From Bacteroidales bacterium (GTDB lineage: Bacteria; Bacteroidota; Bacteroidia; Bacteroidales; JAEINX01): a DNA stretch of 62,901 nt. Position numbers and translations under genes: made by a program. The stretch is from the NCBI GenBank assembly GCA_016342645.1, contig JAEINX010000006.1, positions 1 through 62,901 on the forward strand, given 5' to 3'. Positions 9,157-17,168 of the stretch are shown piece by piece (position 1 is the first letter of the stretch; each line of letters begins with the position of its first letter). The notes under the pieces were generated by a model. That model saw nothing but the letters and a program-made list of their open reading frames with translations. It did no database searches and was not told the origin of the DNA.

Positions 9157-11031
9157 ATGCAAATAACTGTAAAGCGAAAATCAAACCGATTACATCCTGA
9201 CGCATCCCGTGTTATCATAAGATATTGTATTCCAGAATCACCAAAAAGATTAATTCAAGAAATTATGGAATTTCCAGATAAAAAATGTGATATTTTATTA
9301 ACTCAAACTCTAAGGGAGTTCTCGAGTCGTCATAGGAATATTTCAAGAACCCTGAAAAATTATTTTGACAAATCAATAAACATTATTAATGAATTAAAAA
9401 TTGATCCAAATTCTATTTCCAATGAACGTCAACTTTTAATAGGATCATATTTTGCAGGAGAATATTCTATTGAGTCGGCGGCATTTTTCAATCCTTCAAT
9501 AGTTGAAGACCCCGATCAGACTAATCTTGGTCCTAATGAAAAGCGTATAATAGTAAGTTTCAGAGCAACAGGCGAAGGACATATTTCATCGGTTGTTTTT
9601 AGAGGAGGAATTATTGATAAGAAAAATAATTTAAGTTTTAATCCTCAAGGAATTTATCTTGATGAGCCTGAATTCATTAAAAAGCAAATTTATAATAAAG
9701 AGAAATTTATTAATAAGTTGAACGAAATGAATATCAAAAAGGATATTATTTCGGTGGTAATGAATCAATTGAATGATAATTTCACTTATAAAGAACTGAC
9801 AAAAACCATACAGAAGGTCTCCGCAGAAACAAAACTTTCTTATACAAAGAAAAAAGTGTTACAAGCAATTAACTGGCTTGCAAGCTCTCACTACGAAATT
9901 AGTTTTTCTCTTGATACGGCAATTTCCGAAAGGGTGATATTCCCAATAATTTCGGATGAAAGAAACGGAATTGAAGATGCACGTTTTGTAAAATTTACTT
10001 ATGATGACGGAAAAATTAAATATTATGCAACTTATACTGCCTATAACGGATATGCAATTTTACCTAAACTAATTGAAACCGAAGACTTTTATCATTTCAG
10101 AATAATGCCCTTACATGGAAAATATGCCCAAAACAAAGGCATGGCACTTTTCCCACGAAAAATCAACGGGAAATATGTAATGCTTTCAAGAATTGATGGT
10201 ATTAATAATTATATTATGTATTCGAATGATATTAATATTTGGGAAAATGCCAAGATAATTCAAAAACCGATGCAAGGATGGGAGTTAATTAAAATCGGGA
10301 ATTCAGGCTCCCCTATTGAAACCGAACACGGCTGGCTTGTTATTACTCACGGAGTTGGGAATATGAGAAAATATTGTATCAGCGCCATTCTCCTCGACCT
10401 TGAGGATCCTTCAAAAATTATTGGAAAATTAGATGAACCTTTAATTTCGCCAAATACAGAAGAAAGAGAAGGTTATGTACCTAATGTAGTTTATTCGTGT
10501 GGATCGATAATTCATAATAATGAGTTAATTATTCCTTATGCAATGTCGGATTACGCATCGACTTTTGCCAGCGTGCGTTTAAATGAATTGTTCAATGCTT
10601 TGATTCCTTCGAGATTGAGTTTTAAGAAAAAAGAAAAACCTTTGAATAAATTCAGAATTTTGATTGTTGAAGATGATTTAATTCAACAAAAAATATTTTA
10701 TAAGCTTCTTGTTCAAGAGGGCTACGAAGTAGAAGTTGCTGATAATGGAGCAGATGCGTTACTATATATTGGAAAGAAAAAATTCGATATAATTCTCTCA
10801 GATTTACTAATGCCTGACATGGATGGATTTGGCTTAATAAAATTCCTGAATTCAAAAAACATTAAAATTCCCGTAATTTTTATCACAGGAGAGGAAGACA
10901 AAGAATCTGAGTTAAAGGGCTTGCAACTTGGAGCAGTCGATTATCTTACTAAACCTGTCGATAAAGAAATATTATTAATCAAATTGGAAAAATTTTTAAT
11001 AAAAAATGGATTGTCATTTAATGGTCATTAA
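9157..11031 (+). CDS. GH130-like glycoside phosphorylase/hydrolase fused to a receiver domain
   Basis: A 624-residue fusion. Residues 1 to about 490 resemble uncharacterised GH130 proteins, the five-blade propeller family of beta-mannoside phosphorylases and hydrolases: SAAFFNPSIV, FRATGEGHISS, GIEDARFVKFTYDDG and GSPIETEHGWLVITHG. The Asp in GIEDARF matches the family's catalytic position. Residues 499-624 form a CheY-type receiver with all key residues: acidic pair Glu506/Asp507, phospho-acceptor Asp549 (IILSDLLMP), Thr577 (FITG) and Lys599 (LTKP). No DNA-binding domain and no signal peptide are present. This implies cytosolic glycan processing controlled by phosphorylation, or a receiver used as a scaffold. 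The final codons and stop lie inside an 11-bp tandem repeat. Confidence 0.88.
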   Translation: MQITVKRKSNRLHPDASRVIIRYCIPESPKRLIQEIMEFPDKKCDILLTQTLREFSSRHRNISRTLKNYFDKSINIINELKIDPNSISNERQLLIGSYFAGEYSIESAAFFNPSIVEDPDQTNLGPNEKRIIVSFRATGEGHISSVVFRGGIIDKKNNLSFNPQGIYLDEPEFIKKQIYNKEKFINKLNEMNIKKDIISVVMNQLNDNFTYKELTKTIQKVSAETKLSYTKKKVLQAINWLASSHYEISFSLDTAISERVIFPIISDERNGIEDARFVKFTYDDGKIKYYATYTAYNGYAILPKLIETEDFYHFRIMPLHGKYAQNKGMALFPRKINGKYVMLSRIDGINNYIMYSNDINIWENAKIIQKPMQGWELIKIGNSGSPIETEHGWLVITHGVGNMRKYCISAILLDLEDPSKIIGKLDEPLISPNTEEREGYVPNVVYSCGSIIHNNELIIPYAMSDYASTFASVRLNELFNALIPSRLSFKKKEKPLNKFRILIVEDDLIQQKIFYKLLVQEGYEVEVADNGADALLYIGKKKFDIILSDLLMPDMDGFGLIKFLNSKNIKIPVIFITGEEDKESELKGLQLGAVDYLTKPVDKEILLIKLEKFLIKNGLSFNGH

Positions 11032-11089
11032 GTGGTCATTCTATTGTCATCTAATAGTCATTAAGTGGTCATTAATTGGTCATTAATTG
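11013..11089. repeat. Tandem array of seven 11-bp units starting in the gene end
   Basis: Seven consecutive 11-bp units (consensus GTCATTAAKTG, such as GTCATTAAGTG at 11024-11034 and 11057-11067) run without a gap from 11013 to 11089. The first 1.7 units code for the last residues and the stop codon (11029-11031) of the GH130-receiver gene; the remainder is non-coding. The stop codon is therefore part of the repeat unit. Confidence 0.9.
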
Positions 11090-11139
11090 GTTCACCGGTT
11101 GATTCTGATGAAGTATAAAAGTATATAATGAATTTCGGT

Positions 11140-11220
11140 AGTTTCCATATTTCCACTATTTCCCTTATTTCCTTTATTTCCTTTATTTCTCCTATTTCCT
11201 TTATTTCCCTTACTTTCCCC
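11140..11220. repeat. Tandem array of nine diverged 9-bp units (ATTTCCYTT)
   Basis: Nine 9-bp units fill 11140-11220, with variants such as ATTTCCCTT, ATTTCCTTT, ATTTCTCCT and ACTTTCCCC. This is the same repeat as at 9016-9069 but more diverged. Because nine is a multiple of three, the reverse strand reads as a Gly-Asn-Lys repeat, which I regard as a by-product and not a gene. Confidence 0.9.
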
Positions 11221-11315
11221 ATCCACAATAATACTTGTTCTTAATTTTTCGTGCATGTTAAACCTGATTAGTTGCAAATTTTTACTTATTTTGCCCGGTC
11301 ATAATATAATCAAAT

Positions 11316-12623
11316 ATGCTGTTAATTTTTTCTCCAAAGATAAGTAAACGTTTAAAATATATTTTTAAACTGATTTTTAAAGATATCATTGGAACTGAAT
11401 TTGAAATAACAAATAATTCAGAGAAATTTCAATTTTTTGAAGGAATAAAAATAAATTATTCAACAAAATCATTTAAAGATGAAATATTTTTTTATTCTTC
11501 AAATTTTTTATTCGAAATCGGTATTGTCGAGCAAGAATTAAAATTTATTGATTTTGAAGATACCAAAGCATTTTTCCCTAATAATGAAAAGAAATCAGCA
11601 TTAACTTTTGATCCATTTGCTGTTAGTTTTTACCTCGTAAGCCGCTATGAAGAATACCTGCCTTATGTTAGAGATAAATACAGCCGTTTTGAGGCCAAAG
11701 AAAGCATTGCGTTTAAAAATGGTTTCTTGCAAAAACCACTCGTCAATATTTATGCTCATAAAATTGCTCAAATTATTTCAAATAAATTTCCAGAATTTAA
11801 ACCAAAAACCCGAAAATTTTCTTTTTTCCCAACCATTGATATTGATGCTGCTTATTCATATAAATGTAAAGGCGTTTTTAGGAGTTTGGGAGGATATTAT
11901 AAATCAATAATTAAACTTGATTTTCAAGAAATATTAGAAAGAACAGAGGTTATTTTAGGGCTAAAAAAAGATCCTTTCGACTCTTATGATTTTCAATTTA
12001 AGATTCAAAAAAAATATGGACTAAAACCAATTTATTTCATCCTTTTTGCCGATTACGGCCTTAACGATAAAAATATTTCGGTTAATAATTTTAAGTTCCA
12101 AACTTTAGTCAAATCACTTGGTGATTATGCCGAGCTTGGAATTCACCCTTCATATGGTTCGAATTCGAATACTGAAAAACTGAAAAAAGAAGTAAAAAAA
12201 CTTTCTCAGATTCTCAAAAAAGAAATCACTAAAAGTCGTCAACATTTTCTTAAACTTAGCTTGCCAACAACTTATCGTAATCTTTTAAACCTTGATATTA
12301 CGGATGATTATACAATGGGTTATGCGTCCGAACCCGGTTTCAGGGCAAGTATTTGCGATACATTTTACTTTTATGATCTTGACCTTGAAACAGAAACAAA
12401 CCTGCGAATCCATCCATTCGCATTTATGGATGGAACTTTAAGGGATTATAAGCAACTTTCTGACAAAGAATCTTTAATAATTATTAAATCATTAATTGAA
12501 GAAATAAAAAAAGTTAATGGAACTTTTATAAGTATATGGCACAACGAATCATTAAGTAATAAAAAACGTTGGGAAGGATGGAGAAATGTTTATGAAGAAA
12601 TGATTAAAATTAGTAAGAATTGA
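11316..12623 (+). CDS. Polysaccharide deacetylase-like protein (DUF7033 type)
   Basis: A 435-residue cytosolic-looking protein without a signal peptide. The C-terminal half is a divergent NodB-like polysaccharide deacetylase domain: a first metal-site-like FFPTIDIDAAYSYK near residues 170-183, the ELGIHPSYGSN segment near 270, and the late YASEPGFRASICDTFYFYDL and LRIHPFAFMDGTL motifs. The N-terminal half is the extra domain seen with this family in Bacteroidota. The expected role is removal of acyl groups from an envelope or capsule glycan. A FemAB-like acyltransferase gene follows 60 bp later, consistent with surface-glycan modification. Confidence 0.8.
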   Translation: MLLIFSPKISKRLKYIFKLIFKDIIGTEFEITNNSEKFQFFEGIKINYSTKSFKDEIFFYSSNFLFEIGIVEQELKFIDFEDTKAFFPNNEKKSALTFDPFAVSFYLVSRYEEYLPYVRDKYSRFEAKESIAFKNGFLQKPLVNIYAHKIAQIISNKFPEFKPKTRKFSFFPTIDIDAAYSYKCKGVFRSLGGYYKSIIKLDFQEILERTEVILGLKKDPFDSYDFQFKIQKKYGLKPIYFILFADYGLNDKNISVNNFKFQTLVKSLGDYAELGIHPSYGSNSNTEKLKKEVKKLSQILKKEITKSRQHFLKLSLPTTYRNLLNLDITDDYTMGYASEPGFRASICDTFYFYDLDLETETNLRIHPFAFMDGTLRDYKQLSDKESLIIIKSLIEEIKKVNGTFISIWHNESLSNKKRWEGWRNVYEEMIKISKN

Positions 12624-12683
12624 GATTTAAGATTTTTGATTTGAAGTTTGGAAATGCTTAAAATAAAATGAAAAAATAAAATC

Positions 12684-13616
12684 ATGATTAAATATTTGAA
12701 GCATAAAGAAATTGATAAAAGAAAATGGGATGATTGTATCAGATGTTCCGTCAATGGAATTATTTATGCTTATTCGTGGTATTTGGATGTGGTTTGCCCT
12801 GATTGGGAGGCTCTTGTTGAAGGTGATTATGAGCGAATCTTCCCTCTGACATGGCGAAGAAAAAATAAAATATTTTACCTTTTTCAGCCTGTTTTTTCAC
12901 AGCAATTAGGAGTTTTCTCAAGGAGTTTTCTGTCTGAGGAAATTGTTGATGCGTTTTTGAATGCCATTCCTTCGAAATTCAAACTTATTGAAATAAACTT
13001 AAACACCCATAATAAAACAAATAACACTGAATTCAAATGTTTTCAGCGAGTTACTTATGAGCTTGACTTGATTGATTCGTATGAAAATATTTACACAAAA
13101 TATTCAACTAACACAAAACGAAATATTAAGAAAGCCATAAAATCTAAGATTACAATTTCTCAAAATGTCAGACCGGAGGAAATAATAAAAATTTTTAGGA
13201 AACATCGTGGAAAAGATTTTAATGATTTAAAAGACACAGATTATCAAATTTTGTCAAGGTTGATGTATTTATGTCTATTTAAATCATGCGGATATGCTTA
13301 TGGAGCATATACAGAACAAAATGATTTATGTGCCGGTGTTTTTTTCGTAAAAAGTAATAAGAAGGTAATTTTCCTGTTTTCGGGCGTAAATAAAACAGCA
13401 AGAGAAAACGGTGCCATGTCTTTATTGATTGATCGCTTTATTAAAAACAATTCTCAAACTGCTTTGACTCTCGATTTCGAAGGCTCAATGGATGCAAATT
13501 TAGCAAGGTTTTATAAAAGTTTTGGTTCAACAAAATGTAAGTATTTACAAATCAGAAAAAATTCATTGGTTTTTTTCATTAAAATAGGAATGAAACTTAT
13601 TAAAGCCCTAAAATAA
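12684..13616 (+). CDS. FemAB/GNAT-like acyltransferase
   Basis: A 310-residue protein with two tandem GNAT-type halves of the FemAB-like (Acetyltransf_6) kind. The N-terminal half begins MIKYLKHKEIDKRKWDDCI and contains the FPLTWRRKNK strand. The C-terminal half has the strand and loop GAYTEQNDLCAGVFFVKSNK and GAMSLLIDRFIKNN, ending DFEGSMDANLARFYKSFGS. That pattern is typical of enzymes that move an acyl or aminoacyl group onto cell-wall precursors or glycans. No signal peptide is seen. It lies just behind the deacetylase gene on the same strand and probably shares its transcript. Confidence 0.72.
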   Translation: MIKYLKHKEIDKRKWDDCIRCSVNGIIYAYSWYLDVVCPDWEALVEGDYERIFPLTWRRKNKIFYLFQPVFSQQLGVFSRSFLSEEIVDAFLNAIPSKFKLIEINLNTHNKTNNTEFKCFQRVTYELDLIDSYENIYTKYSTNTKRNIKKAIKSKITISQNVRPEEIIKIFRKHRGKDFNDLKDTDYQILSRLMYLCLFKSCGYAYGAYTEQNDLCAGVFFVKSNKKVIFLFSGVNKTARENGAMSLLIDRFIKNNSQTALTLDFEGSMDANLARFYKSFGSTKCKYLQIRKNSLVFFIKIGMKLIKALK

Positions 13617-13648
13617 CAATGTTTTAATTTTTGTGACCTCCTAATAAA

Positions 13649-13679
13649 TTTGCTAATTACTACAGACTTTGTATATTTG
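13649..13679 (+). promoter_or_regulatory. Bacteroidota sigma-70-type promoter for upp
   Basis: TTTG at 13649-13652 and TATATTTG at 13672-13679 are separated by exactly 19 bp, a textbook match to the Bacteroidota form TTTG-N19-TAnnTTTG. The predicted start lies about 30 bp before the upp ATG. This is one of the two clearest promoters in the window. Confidence 0.72.
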
Positions 13680-13717
13680 CATTATATAGTTGTTACTGTT
13701 TTAATAAAATTAAAATA

Positions 13718-14368
13718 ATGTTAAAAGTTTTAGGAAAACAAAATTCGTTGCTAAATCAGTATATTTCTGAAATTCGTAATGTTAACATACAAAAAGACAG
13801 CATGAGATTCAGAGCAAACTTCCAACGAATAGGTGAAATTTTTGCCTACGAAATAAGTAAGACATTGGAATATAATGAAGAAAACATTACTACATCTCTC
13901 GGGCAAATTGAAGGTTTGGAATTAAAGCAAATACCTGTTTTGGCTACTATTATGCGGGCCGGACTTCCATTCCATCGTGGGATGTTAAATTATTTTGATC
14001 ATTCTGAAAATGCCTTTGTTTCTGTATTTCGTAAGCATCACAAAAGTCGAAAAGCAGAAACAAAAGTTGAGTCAATTTCAAGCCCCGATCTCAGCGATAA
14101 GGTTATGATTTTAGCTGATGCAATGCTTGCCTCCGGTATTTCAATGGTGCTGTCTTACAAAGAATTGATTACAAGAGGAAAACCTATTCATACACACTTA
14201 GCCGTAATTGTAGCAAGCGAACAAGGAATTAATTATATTCAAAGAAAGCTTCCTGATGATAATATCACGATTTGGGTTGGAGAAATTGATGATGAATTAA
14301 CTGCTCAGGGATATATTGTTCCGGGCCTTGGTGATGCCGGTGATCTGGCTTTTGGTAGTAAAAAATAA
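13718..14368 (+). CDS. upp: Uracil phosphoribosyltransferase
   Basis: A 216-residue enzyme that salvages uracil by making UMP from uracil and PRPP in the cytosol. The PRPP-binding loop is a clear ADAMLASGISM (near residues 138-148). The uracil-binding C-terminal segment is intact and ends IVPGLGDAGDLAFG, the Upp signature. Length and motifs are normal. A near-consensus promoter lies just upstream, and the ABC permease gene follows 10 bp downstream, so the two are probably co-transcribed although not obviously related in function. Confidence 0.95.
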   Translation: MLKVLGKQNSLLNQYISEIRNVNIQKDSMRFRANFQRIGEIFAYEISKTLEYNEENITTSLGQIEGLELKQIPVLATIMRAGLPFHRGMLNYFDHSENAFVSVFRKHHKSRKAETKVESISSPDLSDKVMILADAMLASGISMVLSYKELITRGKPIHTHLAVIVASEQGINYIQRKLPDDNITIWVGEIDDELTAQGYIVPGLGDAGDLAFGSKK

Positions 14369-14378
14369 ATAAATTATT

Positions 14379-15620
14379 ATGAATGCCAAGATAATTGAAA
14401 ATATTAGAATATCAATCGAATCAATTAAAAGTCATATTGTTCGTACAATCTTGACTGTTCTTATTATTGCGGTAGGAATAATGGCATTGGTTGGTATTTT
14501 GACAGCCATCGATTCTATAAAATTTTTTCTTAATGAAAATTTTACAATGATGGGCGCAAATACTTTTACAATTAGAAACAGAGAATTAGTTGTTAGGATA
14601 GGAAATAACAGAAATCAGGCAAAACGCTTCTCTCCAATTACTTATGATGAAGCAATGAGTTTTAAAGAAGAATTTGAGTTTCCGGCCTATACAACAGTTT
14701 ATGTTTGGGCAACCGGCACGGCTACACTAAAATATGAAGCAGAGAAAACTAATCCTAACACAAGAGTATTGGGCACTGATGAAAACTATTTAATTACTTC
14801 AGGATTAGAGATTGAAGAAGGAAGGAATTTTACACAAAATGAAGTTTTTTATGGGTCGAATGTAGTAATTATAGGTAGCCAATTAGTTAATAATTTATTT
14901 AAAAATAAACAAAGCCCGATTGGGAAAATAATTTCAATAGGGCCAGGAAAATATAAAATTATTGGAGTTTTAAAAGAAAAAGGTTCGAGCATAGGATTTA
15001 GTGGAGACAGAAGTTGTTTACTGCCATTAACTAATGTGCGACATTATTTCGCCCGGCCCAATATGACTTACACAATTAATGTTATGACGAAAAACCCTCA
15101 AGAACTTGAGCCTGCAATTGGCGAAGCAACCGGTTTGTTCCGTATCATTAGAAAAGATAGAATTGGCGATGAAGATACTTTTGGGATTTCAAAAAGCGAC
15201 AATATTGCTAAAATGTTGATTGATAATATTAAATACATTACTCTTGCAGCTACTATTATAGGTTTAATAACTTTATTTGGAGCTGCAATCGGATTAATGA
15301 ATATAATGTTGGTTTCGGTTACCGAAAGAACCCGAGAGATTGGAATAAGAAAAGCCATGGGAGCAACACGAAAAACTATTAGAAACCAATTTTTGGTTGA
15401 AGCTATCGTGATTGGACAATTCGGAGGTATTTTTGGTATAGTTTTGGGAATTCTTATTGGAAATATTGTTTCAATGATTATCGGAAGTAGTTTTATTATT
15501 CCTTGGCTTTGGATATTGCTTGGTGTAGCATTATGTTTCGCTGTTGCTTTGCTCTCAGGTTTTCTTCCTGCAACAAAAGCATCAAAACTTGATCCTATCG
15601 AATCGCTCAGGTATGAATAA
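14379..15620 (+). CDS. MacB/FtsX-type ABC transporter permease
   Basis: A 413-residue permease with the MacB layout. The first membrane helix is at about residues 18-40, followed by a large periplasmic MacB_PCD domain, then three C-terminal helices (about 285-310, 335-360 and 375-400) forming the FtsX domain. The conserved SVTERTREIGIRKAMGATRKTIRNQF coupling region and the final PATKASKLDPIESLRYE are typical. Such permeases work with a separate ATPase of the LolD/MacB type in export or lipoprotein traffic. No ATPase gene is in the neighbourhood, so the partner must be encoded elsewhere. Confidence 0.92.
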   Translation: MNAKIIENIRISIESIKSHIVRTILTVLIIAVGIMALVGILTAIDSIKFFLNENFTMMGANTFTIRNRELVVRIGNNRNQAKRFSPITYDEAMSFKEEFEFPAYTTVYVWATGTATLKYEAEKTNPNTRVLGTDENYLITSGLEIEEGRNFTQNEVFYGSNVVIIGSQLVNNLFKNKQSPIGKIISIGPGKYKIIGVLKEKGSSIGFSGDRSCLLPLTNVRHYFARPNMTYTINVMTKNPQELEPAIGEATGLFRIIRKDRIGDEDTFGISKSDNIAKMLIDNIKYITLAATIIGLITLFGAAIGLMNIMLVSVTERTREIGIRKAMGATRKTIRNQFLVEAIVIGQFGGIFGIVLGILIGNIVSMIIGSSFIIPWLWILLGVALCFAVALLSGFLPATKASKLDPIESLRYE

Positions 15621-15764
15621 ATTTGATAAATAAATCCTTCCCGAGTAAAAATCCATCTCCTAAGAAGGTTAATTTTTTGTTAAATTTTAGAATTAACGGT
15701 CTAATTAAAAGAAAACAGCAATATCCTGATTATTCTTGACGGAATTTTGAATGTTTTTGTGTAA

Positions 15765-16286
15765 CTATCCTTTACTTGCAGGTTTAAGTTTATCTTCTTT
15801 AATAAATTTCTTAAAAACAGGGAGGAAAGAATAATACAATATAAATGAAAGTGGTATTGAAATAATTAACCATGCCAGAATTCCAAGTAAAGTTTGGAAC
15901 CATATATGTTGAATTGCAAATATCCAATTTTCCTTGAACATATTAATGATTTCATTTACAGAATATGAAACGAAGGAATAGCCAAAAATAATTTTCCCCA
16001 GCCTTATTAATGGAATAATTAGAAGTATTTGAAGAGGGTATAATGAGAAATTTATAAGAAGAATTACAGCTTTGTTAAGCCTGAAAATAAATGCAGCAAG
16101 TAAGCATAAAATTGTAGTAAAACCTATAATGGGAAAAATCCCAAAAACAACACCAAAAACAATTGTCAGCGATAGTTTTTCAGGTGTAATTCCTTGCTTA
16201 AGAAATCCTAAAATTGGAATCCAAAGTTGATATTTGAAATAATTTTTCGTTTTTAGCTCAAAAATAATAAAAAATGTTTTAAAATT
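15765..16286 (-). CDS. DUF2062 membrane protein lacking a standard start codon
   Basis: An uninterrupted reading frame from 16286 to the TAG at 15765-15767 translates into a clear DUF2062 protein: GFLKQGITPEKLSLT, then VFGVVFGIFPIIGFTTILCL, NFSLYPLQILLIIPLIRLGK and a last membrane segment LLGILAWLIISIPLSF. There is no ATG, GTG or TTG in the N-terminal part; the first in-frame ATG falls deep inside the domain. Either it starts at ATT (for example 16268-16266 or 16265-16263) or the start has been lost. DUF2062 proteins are small membrane proteins of unknown function. Gene finders would miss it. It lies 5 bp downstream of the preceding minus-strand gene. Confidence 0.72.
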   Translation of the reverse strand, partial: NFKTFFIIFELKTKNYFKYQLWIPILGFLKQGITPEKLSLTIVFGVVFGIFPIIGFTTILCLLAAFIFRLNKAVILLINFSLYPLQILLIIPLIRLGKIIFGYSFVSYSVNEIINMFKENWIFAIQHIWFQTLLGILAWLIISIPLSFILYYSFLPVFKKFIKEDKLKPASKG

Positions 16287-16291
16287 TTATT

Positions 16292-16954
16292 TTATTCTCC
16301 AAATTGCTTGTTTTTATTAAACATAAAATTATTCGAAAATCTCTTTCCATTATTAAAATATCGAGAGTTTCCTTTTGAAACCCCAAATCCACCTTCAATT
16401 GAAAAGTTTTCATTAATAAAATATTGAAACTCCAACATTATTCCTTGGTTTTCAATATCAAATGCACGTGGATTAATTTTCGGATCATTTTGCAAGTTAC
16501 TTTCACGAAACAGCATTCCTTTAATTGAAAGCTTATCGTTTATCCAATATTGCCCTTCACCGTATAAACAAGTGTATGTAAAATTCCCTTTTTCAGGAAA
16601 GTAGTTTAACAATTCATTTGATGAATTAAGGAAATTATTCCTTCCAAGTATCATGCCTCCATTAAAACTAAGCTTCGGACTAACAATATAGGAAAATTGA
16701 GGTATAATAAAAGAATTCGAAAAAGTTGTGTTTTGAAAACCCAAACCAAAGCCTGCACCAACTTCCAATCTAATTTTTAATTTCTTTTCAAGAGAATCAA
16801 ATAAACCTAACGTATCATTTTGATTTAATTCATAATAATTATTGGGCTGATTGAAATAATTAACTCTATTAATATATTGGCCGAATACATTATTTACTAT
16901 GAAAAATATAATTGTTATATTTAAAAATATTTTCATATATTTCATTTCAAACAA
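16292..16954 (-). CDS. Secreted barrel-like protein of unknown function
   Basis: A protein of about 214-220 residues with a signal peptide (MKIFLNITIIFFIVNNVFGQ). The start could be at 16954, 16945 or 16936; the last gives the cleanest signal. The mature part alternates short beta-strands with polar turns: LEVGAGFGLGFQNTTF, FSYIVSPKLSFNGGMILG, GEGQYWINDKLSIKGMLF and LEFQYFINENFSIEGGFG. This suggests a small outer-membrane beta-barrel. I do not recognise a named family. The DUF2062 frame begins just behind its stop codon. Confidence 0.7.
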   Translation of the reverse strand: MFEMKYMKIFLNITIIFFIVNNVFGQYINRVNYFNQPNNYYELNQNDTLGLFDSLEKKLKIRLEVGAGFGLGFQNTTFSNSFIIPQFSYIVSPKLSFNGGMILGRNNFLNSSNELLNYFPEKGNFTYTCLYGEGQYWINDKLSIKGMLFRESNLQNDPKINPRAFDIENQGIMLEFQYFINENFSIEGGFGVSKGNSRYFNNGKRFSNNFMFNKNKQFGE

Positions 16955-17072
16955 AAATTTTTAAAATTTACTTCCTGCAAAAATTAAAAATATTTGGAAC
17001 AGGAACATTCAGTCCGCTAAATTAACTTTTTTTACTATAAATCCACTAAATTCAAACATATGTCCGTAAAAA

Positions 17073-17114
17073 AAAACTTCGCTCAGACCATAAACTTAGT
17101 CTGAGCGAAGTTTT
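17073..17114 (-). terminator. Strong intrinsic terminator
   Basis: A perfect 16-bp inverted repeat (AAAACTTCGCTCAGAC at 17073-17088, its complement at 17099-17114) with a 10-nt loop. Read on the minus strand it lies about 55 bp behind the T9SS cargo gene and is followed by a T-run, so it should end that transcript. It is the clearest terminator in the window. Confidence 0.88.
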
Positions 17115-17168
17115 AACTATTATAAATTTTTAAATGTAAATAAAAGTAATGTATATTGTTAATAAGAT

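Noticed and set aside
11092..11277. A 61-residue minus-strand frame rich in Gly-Asn-Lys repeats
   Set aside because: It is the reverse-strand translation of the 9-bp ATTTCCYTT array; an array with a unit divisible by three stays open in all frames. No start signal or recognisable domain supports it.
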